Part shown: piece after piece, positions 36,479 to 46,605 of the stretch
Layout: every line of letters starts with the position of its first letter
Position numbering within the stretch: position 1 is the stretch's first letter
Assembly (NCBI RefSeq): GCF_040717445.1
Contig: NZ_JBFEFL010000001.1
Span: 1,178,001 to 1,242,000 of the forward strand
Direction of reading: 5' to 3'
From: Qipengyuania sp. JC766
Lineage (GTDB): Bacteria > Pseudomonadota > Alphaproteobacteria > Sphingomonadales > Sphingomonadaceae
DNA: 64,000 nt
Notes under the pieces: model-generated
What the model was told of the DNA's origin: nothing
The model's input: the letters and a program-made list of their open reading frames with translations, nothing else
Databases searched by the model: none
Made by a program: the position numbers and the translations under genes

Positions 36479-37417
36479 TTAGTTGTAGAGGACCACCATC
36501 GCGGTATTGGCGACGAACCCGGCCAGCAGCAAAGCGCCCATGACCCGTCCGATCCGCTTTCCATAGGCACACAACAGATAGACGAGAACGGCCGCCGCAA
36601 CCATGACGGGCCATTCGATATCCAGCAGCTCGCTCGGAATTGCCGTCGGCGCGATGGTCATGGTCGCGCCGCCGATCAGCAGCAGGTTGAAAATGTTGGA
36701 GCCCACGACATTGCCTATCGCCAGGCCCGACTGGCCGCGCAGGGCCGCCGCGACGCTGGCCGCGAGTTCGGGAAGCGACGTTCCCACCGCCACGATGGTG
36801 AGACCGATCACGGTTTCGGCGATCCCGGCATTTTCCGCCAGTTGCACCGCGCCTGTCACCAGCCACTGCCCGCCAAAGACGAGCGCTGCGACACCGGCTG
36901 CAAAGACCGGAACGGCAACGACGAGGCGCGTCGGCGCACCCACGTCCTCTTCCGCGTCCTCCACCAGGGTCTTCGCCGGGTGGCGGATGCGCCAGATGAC
37001 GTAGATCACGATCAGGGCCAGCAGTACCGCGCCGATCCAGCCCGCGGCCCAGCCCGACCACGCGATACCCCAGACCAGCGCGCCGGCCAGAACGCCGACC
37101 ACCGCATCGCGCTTGCCCGCGCCCGTCAGCGCGATCGGCGCGACCATTGCCGCGGCGCCGAGGATCAGGAGCGAGTTCGCGATATTGGACCCGGCAATGT
37201 TGCCCCAGGCGATTTCCGGCGAGCCGGTCAGCGCGGCCTGCACGCTGGCGACCATTTCCGGCATGGACGTTGCCGATCCGACGATCACGACGCCCGTGAC
37301 CAGCGTCGAGATGCCGAGCCGCTGCGCGATGCCGACACTGCCGCGCACCAGCAGTTCGCCGCCGATAGCGAGGCCGGCGAGCCCCGCCAGGATCAGGATC
37401 GCGATGGAGAGCGTCAC
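36479..37417 (-). CDS. Calcium/sodium antiporter, CaCA family (YrbG-like)
   Basis: This 312-residue protein has ten membrane helices with the two inverted alpha repeats of CaCA exchangers: GSATSMPEMVAS ... GNIAGSNIAN and GTSLPELAAS ... GNVVGSNIFN, whose Glu residues bind the cation. A short acidic loop (VEDAEEDVGAP) separates the halves. The GTG start at 37417 overlaps the nhaA stop in a GTGA, so the Na+/H+ and Ca2+/Na+ antiporters are one unit. It is probably an inner-membrane exchanger using the sodium gradient. Confidence 0.93.
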   Translation of the reverse strand: MTLSIAILILAGLAGLAIGGELLVRGSVGIAQRLGISTLVTGVVIVGSATSMPEMVASVQAALTGSPEIAWGNIAGSNIANSLLILGAAAMVAPIALTGAGKRDAVVGVLAGALVWGIAWSGWAAGWIGAVLLALIVIYVIWRIRHPAKTLVEDAEEDVGAPTRLVVAVPVFAAGVAALVFGGQWLVTGAVQLAENAGIAETVIGLTIVAVGTSLPELAASVAAALRGQSGLAIGNVVGSNIFNLLLIGGATMTIAPTAIPSELLDIEWPVMVAAAVLVYLLCAYGKRIGRVMGALLLAGFVANTAMVVLYN

Positions 37418-38607
37418 GCTTTGCGTCCGCGCAGCAGCAGCAGGACGCCGAGAATGGCCGCGACGATCGAACCGGACAGCACGCCCAGCTTCACCGCGTT
37501 GATCTGCGCCGGATCGGCAAAAGCAAGGTTGCCGATGAACAGGCTCATGGTGAAGCCGATACCGGCGATCAGCGACAGCCCCCAGACCTGCGACCAGCCG
37601 ATGCCACGCGGCAATTTCGCGATCCCGCTCTTCACGGCGAGCCAGGCGAAGCCGACGATGCCGATCTGCTTGCCCAGCAGCAGGCCGAGCGCGATGCCCA
37701 GCGGCAGCGGTGCGAGGACCGCGGCCGGCTCCATGCCTTCGAAGGAAACGCCCGCATTGGCGAGCGCGAAGATGGGCACCACCAGGAACGCGACCCAGGG
37801 GTGCAGGTCATGCTCCATGCCCTCCAGCGTCGGATTGCCGCGCCGGTCCTCCAGCGGGATGCACATGGCGAGCGCCACGCCCGCGAGCGTCGCGTGGACG
37901 CCCGACTTGAGGACGAAGAACCAGAGCGCGACGCCCAGGATCATGTAGGGAATGGCGGACCCGAACCGCATCCACCCGCAAAAGGCGAGAACGGCGAGGA
38001 CGATGGCGGCGTAGCCCAGCATCACCGTCTCGACACCGGGCGTGTAGAACAGCGCGATGATGGCGATCGCCCCGATATCGTCGATGACCGCGACTGCCAG
38101 CAGCAGCGCCTTCAGTGCGACCGGCACCCGGCTGCCGAGCAGGGCGAGCACGCCGAGCGCAAAGGCGATGTCGGTCGCGGCCGGGATCGCCCAGCCCTGC
38201 AGGTTTTCCGGCGATCCCAGGTTGACGCCGACGAAGATCAGCGCCGGCGCGATCATCCCGCCGATGGCGGCGAAGATGGGGAGCGAGGATTGCTGCCAGC
38301 TCGACAGCTGGCCGATCAGCACCTCGCGCTTCACTTCCAGCCCGACGAGCAGGAAAAACAGCGCCATCAGCCCGTCATTGATCCACAGCAATGCGGACTT
38401 GCTGACCCCTTCGCCGTTCACGGTCACCGATACCGGCGTGTCGAGGAAAGCGAGATAGGCAGGCGCGAGCGGGCTGTTGGCCCAAATCACCGCCACCGCC
38501 GCCGAAATCATCAGCAGGATGCCGCCGGCGCTTTCCTGTTGCAGGAAATCCTTCATCGACCGGGCAGCTCTGGCAAGGACGGCGGGCGGTTTGGGTGCGG
38601 GCGTCAT
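37414..38607 (-). CDS. nhaA: Na+/H+ antiporter NhaA
   Basis: This 397-residue protein has 12 helices. The sodium-site aspartate pair is in AVAVIDDIGAIAI, and the second-helix region has PAATDIAFALGVLALLG. The N-terminus has LLWINDGLMALFFLLVGLEVKREVL, typical of NhaA. It expels Na+ in exchange for protons. ATG at 38607 (MTPAPKPP) is preferred over a longer frame. The GTGA overlap with the calcium antiporter suggests a salt-handling operon, in line with a marine or brackish habitat (inference). Confidence 0.96.
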   Translation of the reverse strand: MTPAPKPPAVLARAARSMKDFLQQESAGGILLMISAAVAVIWANSPLAPAYLAFLDTPVSVTVNGEGVSKSALLWINDGLMALFFLLVGLEVKREVLIGQLSSWQQSSLPIFAAIGGMIAPALIFVGVNLGSPENLQGWAIPAATDIAFALGVLALLGSRVPVALKALLLAVAVIDDIGAIAIIALFYTPGVETVMLGYAAIVLAVLAFCGWMRFGSAIPYMILGVALWFFVLKSGVHATLAGVALAMCIPLEDRRGNPTLEGMEHDLHPWVAFLVVPIFALANAGVSFEGMEPAAVLAPLPLGIALGLLLGKQIGIVGFAWLAVKSGIAKLPRGIGWSQVWGLSLIAGIGFTMSLFIGNLAFADPAQINAVKLGVLSGSIVAAILGVLLLLRGRKA

Positions 38608-38664
38608 GGACGCAGTCCTTAGCCGCCTGAGCCGTTCAGGCAAGCAAAGTCGGAACCGCCGGAG

Positions 38665-39288
38665 TCAGAGCAGTTCCAGCTGCGCGACCGGCGCGAAACT
38701 GCGCCTATGGAGCGGGCTGGGCCCGTGCGAGCGCAACGCTGCCATGTGCTCCGCCGTGCCGTATCCCTTGTTGCGTTCCCAGCCGTACTGCGGATGGTCG
38801 CGCGCCGCCTCGCACATCAGCCGGTCGCGCCATTCCTTCGCTACGATGGACGCGGCCGAGATGCACGGCTCCAGCGCATCCCCGCCCACGATGGCGCGGG
38901 CGGGCCAGTTCCATTCGGCGCAGCGGCCGTGCGGCGTCATGTTGCCGTCCACCAGCACTTGGTTCGGCGGCGCGGAGGCACGGGTGCAGAGCGATGCCAC
39001 CGCGCGGGTCATCGCCAGCATGGTCGCGCCAAAGATGTTGATGCGGTCGATCTCTTCCGGCCCGACGACGCCGACGCCCCAGACGCAGTTCGCCCGGATT
39101 TCGAGGTCGAGCTTCGCCCTTCGCGCGGCGGTCAGCTTCTTGGAATCGTCCAGTCCCTCGGGGCACGGATCGCACAGCACTACTGCGGCGGCGACCACCG
39201 GCCCCGCCAGCGGACCCCGTCCGGCCTCGTCGACGCCCGCGATGCCCGGCGTGGCACCAAATAAACTTTTGTGCGTATTGGAGAGCAT
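38665..39288 (-). CDS. rnhB: Ribonuclease HII
   Basis: This 207-residue enzyme removes RNA from RNA-DNA hybrids, including single ribonucleotides. Catalytic acids are visible in [14 protein letters not shown] (Asp-Glu), then [18 protein letters not shown] (Asp), and [13 protein letters not shown] (Asp). The ATG at 39288 lies inside the same CATG as the divergent start of the PQQ dehydrogenase-like gene, leaving no leader on either side. No ribosome site is visible, so a leaderless or internal promoter is likely. Confidence 0.95.
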   Translation of the reverse strand: MLSNTHKSLFGATPGIAGVDEAGRGPLAGPVVAAAVVLCDPCPEGLDDSKKLTAARRAKLDLEIRANCVWGVGVVGPEEIDRINIFGATMLAMTRAVASLCTRASAPPNQVLVDGNMTPHGRCAEWNWPARAIVGGDALEPCISAASIVAKEWRDRLMCEAARDHPQYGWERNKGYGTAEHMAALRSHGPSPLHRRSFAPVAQLELL

Positions 39289-40528
39289 GAGCAGACCGTC
39301 GAACAGAACCTTCGCCCTCCTCCTTTCGCCTCTCGTGCTCGGTGCCGCAAGTTGCGACACCTCCGCGACCGGGGACAGCGCCGCCGCGCCGACCTCGACA
39401 CCCGGCCCCGCCACGGGCGGCGGAGGCGGCGAAGGCCCGCCCAATGCCGGCAATTCGCCGGTCACCGGCAACCCGCCCTTCGACCGGCGCACGGTCGGCA
39501 GCTTCGACGAGCCCTGGGCCCTGGCCTTTGCGCCGGGCACATCGAACCTGTTCGTGACCGAACGTCCCGGCACCATGAAATTCGTCGACACGCGCAGCGG
39601 CCAGGTCGGCACGGTCACGGGCCTTCCTGAGGTCGATTACGGCGGCCAGGGCGGCCTCGGCGATGTCGCCTTTCTCCAGTCCGAATCGAAAGCGGAGCTT
39701 GGCGGCCGGACGATCTACCTGAGCTGGGCCGAGGCTGGTTCGGGCGATACGCGCGGGGCCGTGGTCGGTCGCGGCACGCTCGAATGCGGATCGGCGACGT
39801 CGTGCAATGTGGAAGGCCTGCAGGTCATCTGGCGCCAGGATCCCAAGGTCACCGGGCGCGGCCACTATTCGCACAAGATCGCGTTCTCGCCGGACGAGCA
39901 GTACATGTATGTCGCCAGCGGCGATCGGCAGAAGCAGGACCCGGCGCAGGACACCTCCAATACGCTCGGTTCCATCGTTCGGCTCAACCTCGACGGCTCG
40001 CCCGCTTCGGGCAACCCGCTGGCGGGGCAATCCGGCGCTTCGGACGAGATCTGGTCCTACGGCCACCGCAACACGCTCGGCCTACAGTTCGACACGCAGG
40101 GCCGGCTCTGGAACCTGGAGCATGGCCCGGCGGGCGGCGACGAACTCAACCTCGTCGAGCGCGGGGTGAATTACGGCTGGCCAGTCGTCTCCTATGGCGA
40201 CAACTACAATGGCTCGCCGATTCCGCGCCACCCGACACGGCCCGAGTTCCGCGAGCCCGCGATCTACTGGACCCCGGTGATCGCGCCCGGCGATTTCATC
40301 TTCTACTCGGGCAACGCTTTCGATGCCTGGCGCGGCGATGCCGTCATCGCCAACCTCAAGGTAGAGAACATCGTCATCGTGGACGTCAGCGGGAATACAG
40401 CCCGCCAGACGGCGCGCTATTCTTTCGACCGCCGGCTTCGCGATATCGCGCAGGCCCCGGACGGGACGATCTGGATCGCCGCCGATGGCGACAACGCACC
40501 GCTCTACCACCTGACACCCAAGAACTGA
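39287..40528 (+). CDS. PQQ-dependent soluble aldose sugar dehydrogenase-like lipoprotein
   Basis: This 413-residue protein has lipoprotein signal ([17 protein letters not shown], Cys about 23), a Gly/Pro linker (about 30-60) and a six-bladed propeller of the GSDH/YliI type. Motifs include [60 protein letters not shown] and [21 protein letters not shown], the PQQ/calcium-site signatures. It would oxidise aldoses in the periplasm, passing electrons to the chain. Its ATG shares CATG with rnhB. Confidence 0.92.
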   Translation: MSRPSNRTFALLLSPLVLGAASCDTSATGDSAAAPTSTPGPATGGGGGEGPPNAGNSPVTGNPPFDRRTVGSFDEPWALAFAPGTSNLFVTERPGTMKFVDTRSGQVGTVTGLPEVDYGGQGGLGDVAFLQSESKAELGGRTIYLSWAEAGSGDTRGAVVGRGTLECGSATSCNVEGLQVIWRQDPKVTGRGHYSHKIAFSPDEQYMYVASGDRQKQDPAQDTSNTLGSIVRLNLDGSPASGNPLAGQSGASDEIWSYGHRNTLGLQFDTQGRLWNLEHGPAGGDELNLVERGVNYGWPVVSYGDNYNGSPIPRHPTRPEFREPAIYWTPVIAPGDFIFYSGNAFDAWRGDAVIANLKVENIVIVDVSGNTARQTARYSFDRRLRDIAQAPDGTIWIAADGDNAPLYHLTPKN

Positions 40529-40581
40529 GCGGACGCAATTTCGTTCGACAGGCACGGCGCGCGTAATTAGGGGCGCGCGCC

Positions 40582-41145
40582 ATGTCTGCGCCCGCCATGT
40601 CCGCGTCCCATGCCAAGATAGTCCCGCTGGATGCGATCGATCCGGCGCTGATCGAGCAATTGCTCGATCGCGCCTTCGGCGAGGACAGGCACGCGCGCAC
40701 TGCCTATCGCATCCGCATCGGCACCGACTGGCTGCCCGGCCTGAGCTTCGCGGCGCTGGACGAGGAGGACTACCTCGCCGGGACCATCCAGTTGTGGCCG
40801 GTCGCGCTGACCGATCCGCAGCAACGCGCGCACCCCCTGCTGATGGTGGGTCCCGTAGCGGTCGTGCCGGAACGGCAGGGCGACGGTTTCGGCAAGGCGC
40901 TGATGCTGGCGGCGCTCGGCGCGATCGACACGCAGGCGGCCCTGCCGCAAGTGCTGATCGGGGACGAGGACTATTACGGCCGCTTCTTCGGCTTCACCGC
41001 CGCCCCCACCGGCGGCTGGCGCTGCCCGGGTGCGTGGGACCCGGCGCGCCTGCTGGTCCGGTGCGAAAACCCGGCCGTCCTCCCGCGCGAGGGAATGCTC
41101 GGCCCGTGGCCCGGCCCTTCGGCGCGCGAACCCTTGGCGGATTGA
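40582..41145 (+). CDS. GNAT family N-acetyltransferase
   Basis: This 187-residue protein has the GNAT core: LLMVGPVAVVPERQGDGFGKALM (acetyl-CoA P-loop Q/RxxGxG/A as RQGDGFG), then VLIGDEDYYGRFFGFTAA, typical of the YhbS-like group. The N-terminus contains DRAFGEDRHARTAYRIR. Substrate unknown. It starts a plus-strand run GNAT-DUF1285-nudix-cca. ATG at 40582 is used; ATG at 40597 is also possible. Confidence 0.88.
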   Translation: MSAPAMSASHAKIVPLDAIDPALIEQLLDRAFGEDRHARTAYRIRIGTDWLPGLSFAALDEEDYLAGTIQLWPVALTDPQQRAHPLLMVGPVAVVPERQGDGFGKALMLAALGAIDTQAALPQVLIGDEDYYGRFFGFTAAPTGGWRCPGAWDPARLLVRCENPAVLPREGMLGPWPGPSAREPLAD

Positions 41146-41169
41146 GCGCCAGCCACCATCTTCGCCACC

Positions 41170-41730
41170 ATGCCGTACGAACCGCCGCCGGGAATCGCGA
41201 ACCTCACCCTGTCACAGATCGCCGAGCAGGTCGCGGCCCGCAAGCTGCCGCCGGTGGAAGGCTGGGCCCCGCAGAAGACCGGCGACAGCCGGATGCGGAT
41301 CGCGGCGGACGGCACCTGGTTCCATGACGGCACGCCGGTGACTCGCCCGGCCATGGTGCGCGCGTTCTCCGGCCTGCTCTCGCGCGACGACCAGGGCCGT
41401 CACTGGCTGTTCTCCCCGTTCGAGAAGCTGTCGATCGAGGTCGAGGATGCCGCTTTCATCGCCACGGACGTGAGCGAGAACGAGGGCGCGCTCGCCTTCC
41501 GCCTCAACACGGACGATATCGTTGTCGCCGGGCCGGATCATCGTCTGGAGGCCCGCGGGGACGCGGAAACGCCCGCGCTCTATCTCCATGTCCGGCGCGG
41601 CTGCGAGGCACGCCTCAACCGCAGCACCTACGAACAGCTCGCCCGGATCGCGCTCGACCGGAGCGCCGGGGACGGCGACGAGTGGACCGTCACCAGCCAG
41701 GGCGAACGGTTCTCCCTCCTTCCTGCATGA
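41170..41730 (+). CDS. DUF1285 family protein
   Basis: This 186-residue protein matches DUF1285: PPVEGWAPQKTGDSRMRIAADGTWFHDGTPVTRPAMVR, RHWLFSPFEKLSIEVED, and the C-terminal LNRSTYEQLARIAL. It is cytoplasmic and likely a single compact domain. Function unknown; the conserved neighbourhood with the CoA-nudix and CCA genes, as here, is widespread in Alphaproteobacteria. The stop overlaps the nudix start in an ATGA. Confidence 0.92.
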   Translation: MPYEPPPGIANLTLSQIAEQVAARKLPPVEGWAPQKTGDSRMRIAADGTWFHDGTPVTRPAMVRAFSGLLSRDDQGRHWLFSPFEKLSIEVEDAAFIATDVSENEGALAFRLNTDDIVVAGPDHRLEARGDAETPALYLHVRRGCEARLNRSTYEQLARIALDRSAGDGDEWTVTSQGERFSLLPA

Positions 41731-42320
41731 GCGCCCTGTTCGACCGGTTGACCTGCCTGTTCGAGGAAGGGCACGGACAGGACCTGTCGGACCTCCTGAC
41801 CGACATCCGCTTTGCCGATGCGGCACGGTCCACCGACGCCGCCGTGCTGATCGCGGTGACGGACCGGCCAGAGCCCGGCGTCATCCTGACCCAGCGCCCG
41901 ACAACGATGCGCGACCATCCCGGCCAGGTCGCCTTTCCCGGCGGCAAGATGGAGGACGGAGAAGACGCCGTGACCGCCGCCCTGCGCGAAGCCGAGGAGG
42001 AACTGGCGATGCGGCCGGAGGACGTGCGGATCATCGGCACCACCGACCGGTACCAGACCGGTACCGGGTTCGAGATCACCCCGGTCCTGGGCGTCATCCC
42101 GCCCGATCTGCCGCTGCACGCCGATCCGCGCGAGGTCGAAAGCTGGTTCGAGGCGCCGCTGTCGCTGGTGATGGACCGCCGCAACTGGACCGAGAACGAG
42201 GTGTTCTGGAAGGGCGCGATGCGCCATTACCTCGAGATGGACCACCAGGGCTATCGCATCTGGGGCGTCACCGCGGCGATCATTTCCAACCTTTCGCGCC
42301 GGCTTGCCTGGGTCGATTGA
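41727..42320 (+). CDS. CoA pyrophosphatase (NUDIX, UPF0035 type)
   Basis: This 197-residue nudix hydrolase cleaves coenzyme A to phosphopantetheine and ADP. The CoA-specific signature TQRPTTMRDHPGQVAFPGG runs into the nudix box GKMEDGEDAVTAALREAEEEL; the box Gly near the end (EExG) is Ala here. The ATG at 41727 overlaps the DUF1285 stop by 4 nt, and the protein begins MSALFDRLTCLFEEG. An earlier in-frame GTG at 41682 would overlap the upstream gene deeply. Confidence 0.93.
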   Translation: MSALFDRLTCLFEEGHGQDLSDLLTDIRFADAARSTDAAVLIAVTDRPEPGVILTQRPTTMRDHPGQVAFPGGKMEDGEDAVTAALREAEEELAMRPEDVRIIGTTDRYQTGTGFEITPVLGVIPPDLPLHADPREVESWFEAPLSLVMDRRNWTENEVFWKGAMRHYLEMDHQGYRIWGVTAAIISNLSRRLAWVD

Positions 42321-42416
42321 GCGCTCCCGAACTTGTCTCGCGCCCCGTTTTGGACTTAGGCGCGTTTCCATCATGACCTGCCGCCCCGGCCCCCTCCCCT
42401 TTTCGCCGATGTCCGC

Positions 42417-43601
42417 ATGAGCGATACCGCCCCCATCCTTCCCGCCGCGCCCTGGACGAAGCGCGAGGATCTGGCGCAGCTTGCCTCGGTGCTGGGCATG
42501 GACAATGTCCGCTGGGTCGGCGGCGCCGTGCGCGACACGCTGCTCGGCCTGCCGGTGAAGGACATCGACGCGGCGACGCCGCTGCGGCCCGACACGGTCA
42601 TGGCCGAGCTGAAGACGGCAGGCATCCGCGTCATTCCGACCGGCATCGATCACGGCACGGTCACCGCAATCCTGCCGGGCGGTCCGGTCGAGATCACCAC
42701 GCTGCGCCACGACGTATCGACCGACGGGCGCCGGGCCACCGTCGCCTTTGCCGACGACTGGCGCGAGGATGCGGCGCGCCGGGACTTCACCATCAATGCG
42801 CTCTACGCCCATCCCGAAACGCTCCGGATCTCGGACTATTTCGGCGGCCTGGCGGATCTCGATGCGCGCCGGGTCCGGTTCATCGGCGATGCGCGGCAGC
42901 GCATCCGCGAAGACCATTTGCGGATCCTGCGATACTATCGCTTCCAGGCGCGCTTTGGATCGGATCTCGATGCGCAGGCGGAAGATGCCTGCGCCGAACT
43001 GGCCGGTACGCTGAAAGGCCTGAGCCGCGAACGCGTGGCGATGGAATTGCTCGCGCTGCTCGCACTGCCCGATCCTGCACCCACCGTGCTGCGCATGCGC
43101 CAGCGCGGCGTCCTCCCCGTCATCCTGCCGGAGACAGGGCCGCACGAGCTTGCGGGGCTCGACATCCTGCTCGCGGCGGAGAGGGATGCCGGAGTCGAAC
43201 CGCACGCCATCCGCCGGCTGGCCGCGCTGGTGCCGGCGCTGCCCAGCATCGCGGAAACGGTGGCGGCACGGTTGCGGCTTTCCAAGGCGCAGCGGGCCCG
43301 GCTGATCTGCGATGCGGAGCGCGGACGGACGGACGCGGAAGCCCCCCGCGCGCTGGCCTACGACGTGGGGATGGATTGCGCCGTCGACCGCCTGCTCCTG
43401 CTGGGAGAAAGCGTCGCGGAGTTCGACGGCTGGGACGTGCCGCGCCTGCCGCTGAAGGGCGGCGAGATCGTCGCCCGCGGCGTGTCGGCCGGGCCGGAAG
43501 TCGCGCGCACCCTTCGCGCGGTGGAAGCGGCCTGGGTCGCGGAAGGTTTTCCGGATCGTGCACGCGTGCTCGAATTGCTGGACCGCCAGATCGGCGGATG
43601 A
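42417..43601 (+). CDS. cca: CCA tRNA nucleotidyltransferase
   Basis: This 394-residue class II enzyme adds or repairs the 3' CCA of tRNA. Motif A is VRWVGGAVRDTLLG, followed by the metal-binding KDIDAAT; motif B is RRDFTINALYAH; then RVRFIGDARQRIREDHLRILRYYRFQAR, typical of the family head-neck region. The C-terminal part is helical. It follows the nudix gene by 96 nt. Alphaproteobacterial type without an HD domain. Confidence 0.95.
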   Translation: MSDTAPILPAAPWTKREDLAQLASVLGMDNVRWVGGAVRDTLLGLPVKDIDAATPLRPDTVMAELKTAGIRVIPTGIDHGTVTAILPGGPVEITTLRHDVSTDGRRATVAFADDWREDAARRDFTINALYAHPETLRISDYFGGLADLDARRVRFIGDARQRIREDHLRILRYYRFQARFGSDLDAQAEDACAELAGTLKGLSRERVAMELLALLALPDPAPTVLRMRQRGVLPVILPETGPHELAGLDILLAAERDAGVEPHAIRRLAALVPALPSIAETVAARLRLSKAQRARLICDAERGRTDAEAPRALAYDVGMDCAVDRLLLLGESVAEFDGWDVPRLPLKGGEIVARGVSAGPEVARTLRAVEAAWVAEGFPDRARVLELLDRQIGG

Positions 43602-43673
43602 TCCGCCGTTCAGCGCGCGGACACGCATCCTGCCGCATCGCGCGCATCAGACCAATTTCCTTGCGGAGTGACC

Positions 43674-44177
43674 ATGAAACCGATCGTCAGCACAATCGCG
43701 GCGCTTGCCGTCCTGTCCCTTCCCGCCTCCGCCGTCGCTCAGGACCAGGCCTGCCTTAGCTCCGCGGAAAACCGCGCGGTCATGGCTAACCTGATGCCCG
43801 CGCTGGTCGAACAGGCGGCCAAGCGATGCGCCCCCGTGCTCGACGGCAATGCCTATCTGACCCGCAATTCCGCGGCCATCGCGGCGCGCCAGAAACCCTA
43901 TGCCGACAAGTCCTGGCCCGCCGCCAAGCCCGCTTTCCAGCGCCTAGTGAAAATGAAACTGCCGGACAACGAAACCGTGCTCGAATTTGGGCGCCAGACG
44001 ATTGCATCCACCGTCGCGCGCGAACTGACGGCCGACCAGTGCGGCGTCCTGAGCCGCCTGATGCAGGAACTCGCCCCGCTGCCGCCGGAAAACTTCGCCC
44101 ATGTCGTGGCGCTGTTCGTCGAGGCGGGATCGGCCCAGGTGCCGAACGCGCCGATCAGGGTCTGCGAAAAGCCCTGA
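43674..44177 (+). CDS. Secreted protein of unknown function
   Basis: This 167-residue protein has signal peptide MKPIVSTIAALAVLSLPASAVA. The mature part starts QDQACLSSAENRAV and is helical, with four Cys (CLSSAEN, RCAP, QCGVL, VCEKP) that could form two disulfides. GGAG at 43665-43668 lies 5 nt before ATG 43674; GTG at 43668 is less likely. I recognise no family. It is convergent with parC (20-nt gap). Confidence 0.75.
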   Translation: MKPIVSTIAALAVLSLPASAVAQDQACLSSAENRAVMANLMPALVEQAAKRCAPVLDGNAYLTRNSAAIAARQKPYADKSWPAAKPAFQRLVKMKLPDNETVLEFGRQTIASTVARELTADQCGVLSRLMQELAPLPPENFAHVVALFVEAGSAQVPNAPIRVCEKP

Positions 44178-44197
44178 CTGCTTAGTAAGGCAGCTGC

Positions 44198-46507
44198 CTA
44201 GAACCGGTTGTCGCGGGGGAAGCCCTGCGGCGGCAGGCGGCCGGCCGCGCCGCGCGCGACCTTCCACTGCCAGATGTCGGTTTCCGTCCGGGTCCGGTCG
44301 CCCTTGCCGCCCATCTGCCAGCTGAGGCCGTCTTCCAGCTTGAAGGTCGTGGCGTCGGACAGGCCGCCGTCGCGATAGCGTTGCAGCATGACGCCCTGCC
44401 CGCGCGCGAGCGTGGGCACTTCTTCCAGGTTGAAGACGATCAGCTTGCGGTTGTCGCCCACCGCCGCGACGTGATCGTCCGCTTCCGCGATCGGGTGGAC
44501 CACGTTCAGGCGCGCATCCCCCTTCAGGTTGACCACCTGCCGGCCCTTCTTGGTTTCCGCGAGCAGTTCGCCCGTCTCCGCCACGAAACCCTTGCCCGTG
44601 GTCGCCGCCAGCAGCAACTTGCCGCCCGGGCGATGGACCAGCGCCGCCACGATCTGCGCGCCGTTGTCGATGTCCAGCGTGTTGCGCACCGGCTCCCCGA
44701 AGCCGCGCGCGCCCGGCAGCTTGTCGCAGCCCAGCGTGAAGAAGCGCCCGCTATCGGTCGCGAGCAGCAGCTTGTCGGTCGTCTGGGCATGGACCGCGAA
44801 GGCAGCTTCGTCGCCTTCCTTGTACTTGAAGTCCCCGCGCCCGTCCTCCGACGCGTCGAGATCGACATGGCCCTTCGCGCCGCGGATCCAGCCCTTCTTC
44901 GACAGGATGACCGTGATCGGTTCCTTCTCGATCATGGCGTCCATGCTGAATTCGACGGCGGGCGCGGCTTCCGCGATCGTTGTGCGCCTGCGGCCCAGTT
45001 CCGTTTCGGGGCCGTATTCGGCGCGCAGCTTTTCGAGGTCGCGGCGCATCCGCGTGCGCTGGCGGGCCGGGCTCGCCAGCAGTTTCTCCAGCCCGTCGCG
45101 CTCCTTGAGAAGCTCCTCCTTCTCGTTGCGCAGTTCCATCTCTTCCAGCTTGCGCAGGGAGCGAAGACGCATGTTGAGGATCGCTTCGGCCTGCCGGTCG
45201 GTCAGGCTGAATTCCTCCATCATCACCGGCTTGGGTTCGTCTTCGGTGCGGATGATCTCAATCACGCGGTCGAGATTGAGGTAGGCGACGATGTAGCCTT
45301 CGACCAGTTCGAGGCGCGAGGCGATCTGGTCCAGCCGGTGCTGGCTGCGGCGCTGCAGGATCTCGATCTGGCTGGCGATCCAGTTGCCGAGCAGTTCCTT
45401 CAGCCCCATCACCATCGGCGTCCGGTTCGCGTCGAGGACGTTGAGGTTGAGCCCGAAGCGGGTTTCGAGGTCCGTCAGGCGGTAAAGGCTTTCCTTCAGC
45501 AGCTCCGGATCGACATTGCGGCTCTTGGGGGCGAGCACGATGCGGATCTGCTCGTCGCTTTCGTCGCGCACGTCTTCCAGGATCGGGATCTTGCGGTCGC
45601 CGATCGCCTGCGCGATCTGTTCGATCAGCTTGCCCTTCTGCACCTGGTAGGGAATCTCGCTGATGACGAGCTGGTATCCCCCGCCCTTGATCCGCTCGAT
45701 CCCGGCCTCCCGGTCCACGACATTGTCGCTCTCCGCCGCGTGGAAGCGCGCGCGCACGCGCAGGCTGCCGCGCCCGGTCTCGTAGGCGTGCGAAATGGCC
45801 TCCGCGCTGTCGACCACCAGGCCGCCGGTCGCGAAGTCGGGCCCGCGGAACAGTTCCATCAGGCGGGCGTGCTCGACATGCGGATTGTCGAGCACCTCGA
45901 GCGAGGCGTCGATCACCTCGGCAACGTTGTGGCTGGGAATGTTGGTCGCCATGCCGACCGCGATGCCGCTGGCGCCGTTCGCCAGCAGGTTGGGGAACAG
46001 TCCCGGGAAGATCTCCGGTTCCTCGTCCTCGCCATTGTAGGTCGGGATGAAATCGACCGTCCCTTCGGACAGGCCCTCCATCAGGCGCAGCGCAGTCCTG
46101 GTCAGGCGCGCTTCGGTGTAGCGATAGGCCGCGGCGTTATCGCCGTCGATATTGCCGAAATTGCCCTGCCCTTCCACCAGCGGGTACCGCAGCGCGAAAT
46201 CCTGCGCGAGGCGCACCATCGCATCGTAAACGCTGGCGTCGCCATGCGGGTGGTACTTGCCGATCACGTCGCCCACGACACGGGCGCTCTTCTTGAACGG
46301 ATCGGTCGGGTTGAGCTTCAGCTGGCGCATGGCCCACAGCAACCGGCGATGGACCGGCTTCAGCCCGTCGCGCAGGTCCGGCAGGGACCGCGCCGTGATC
46401 GTGGAGAGCGCATAGACGAGGTACCGCTCTGACAGCGCCGCATCGAACGGGGCGTCGACAATTGCGTCGAAGGGGTCGGAATCGGGCGTATCGATCACAT
46501 CAGCCAT
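44198..46507 (-). CDS. parC: DNA topoisomerase IV subunit A
   Basis: This 769-residue ParC unlinks daughter chromosomes together with ParE. The active-site Tyr is residue 130 ([11 protein letters not shown]). The quinolone region is [13 protein letters not shown], with Ala91 and Asp95 at the places of E. coli Ser80 and Glu84. Coiled-coil and C-terminal beta-pinwheel regions follow. It is shorter in the C-terminal domain than GyrA, and the GyrA box (QRRGGKG) is absent, supporting ParC. parE is not in the window. Confidence 0.95.
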   Translation of the reverse strand: MADVIDTPDSDPFDAIVDAPFDAALSERYLVYALSTITARSLPDLRDGLKPVHRRLLWAMRQLKLNPTDPFKKSARVVGDVIGKYHPHGDASVYDAMVRLAQDFALRYPLVEGQGNFGNIDGDNAAAYRYTEARLTRTALRLMEGLSEGTVDFIPTYNGEDEEPEIFPGLFPNLLANGASGIAVGMATNIPSHNVAEVIDASLEVLDNPHVEHARLMELFRGPDFATGGLVVDSAEAISHAYETGRGSLRVRARFHAAESDNVVDREAGIERIKGGGYQLVISEIPYQVQKGKLIEQIAQAIGDRKIPILEDVRDESDEQIRIVLAPKSRNVDPELLKESLYRLTDLETRFGLNLNVLDANRTPMVMGLKELLGNWIASQIEILQRRSQHRLDQIASRLELVEGYIVAYLNLDRVIEIIRTEDEPKPVMMEEFSLTDRQAEAILNMRLRSLRKLEEMELRNEKEELLKERDGLEKLLASPARQRTRMRRDLEKLRAEYGPETELGRRRTTIAEAAPAVEFSMDAMIEKEPITVILSKKGWIRGAKGHVDLDASEDGRGDFKYKEGDEAAFAVHAQTTDKLLLATDSGRFFTLGCDKLPGARGFGEPVRNTLDIDNGAQIVAALVHRPGGKLLLAATTGKGFVAETGELLAETKKGRQVVNLKGDARLNVVHPIAEADDHVAAVGDNRKLIVFNLEEVPTLARGQGVMLQRYRDGGLSDATTFKLEDGLSWQMGGKGDRTRTETDIWQWKVARGAAGRLPPQGFPRDNRF

Positions 46508-46546
46508 CGGCCCGCCCTATCATCGCCTCTTTCCGGCGGACAGCAC

Positions 46547-46572
46547 GGAACACAGCGATTTCCCCACGCGTT
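46547..46572 (+). promoter_or_regulatory. EcfG-type general stress promoter before the PfpI-like gene
   Basis: GGAAC at 46547-46551 is followed after 17 nt by CGTT at 46569-46572, within the accepted N16-17 spacing. The ATG is 33 nt downstream, with AAGGAG at 46594-46599. Confidence 0.6.
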
Positions 46573-46605
46573 GCAGGGACAACACGAAAATCCAAGGAGC
46601 ATCCC

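Noticed and set aside
38705-40066. Frame of 453 codons covering rnhB antisense and part of the PQQ gene
   Set aside because: It overlaps two genes with clear catalytic motifs in other frames.
44381-46432. Open frame of 683 codons opposite parC
   Set aside because: Antisense of the ParC active-site gene; no family resemblance.
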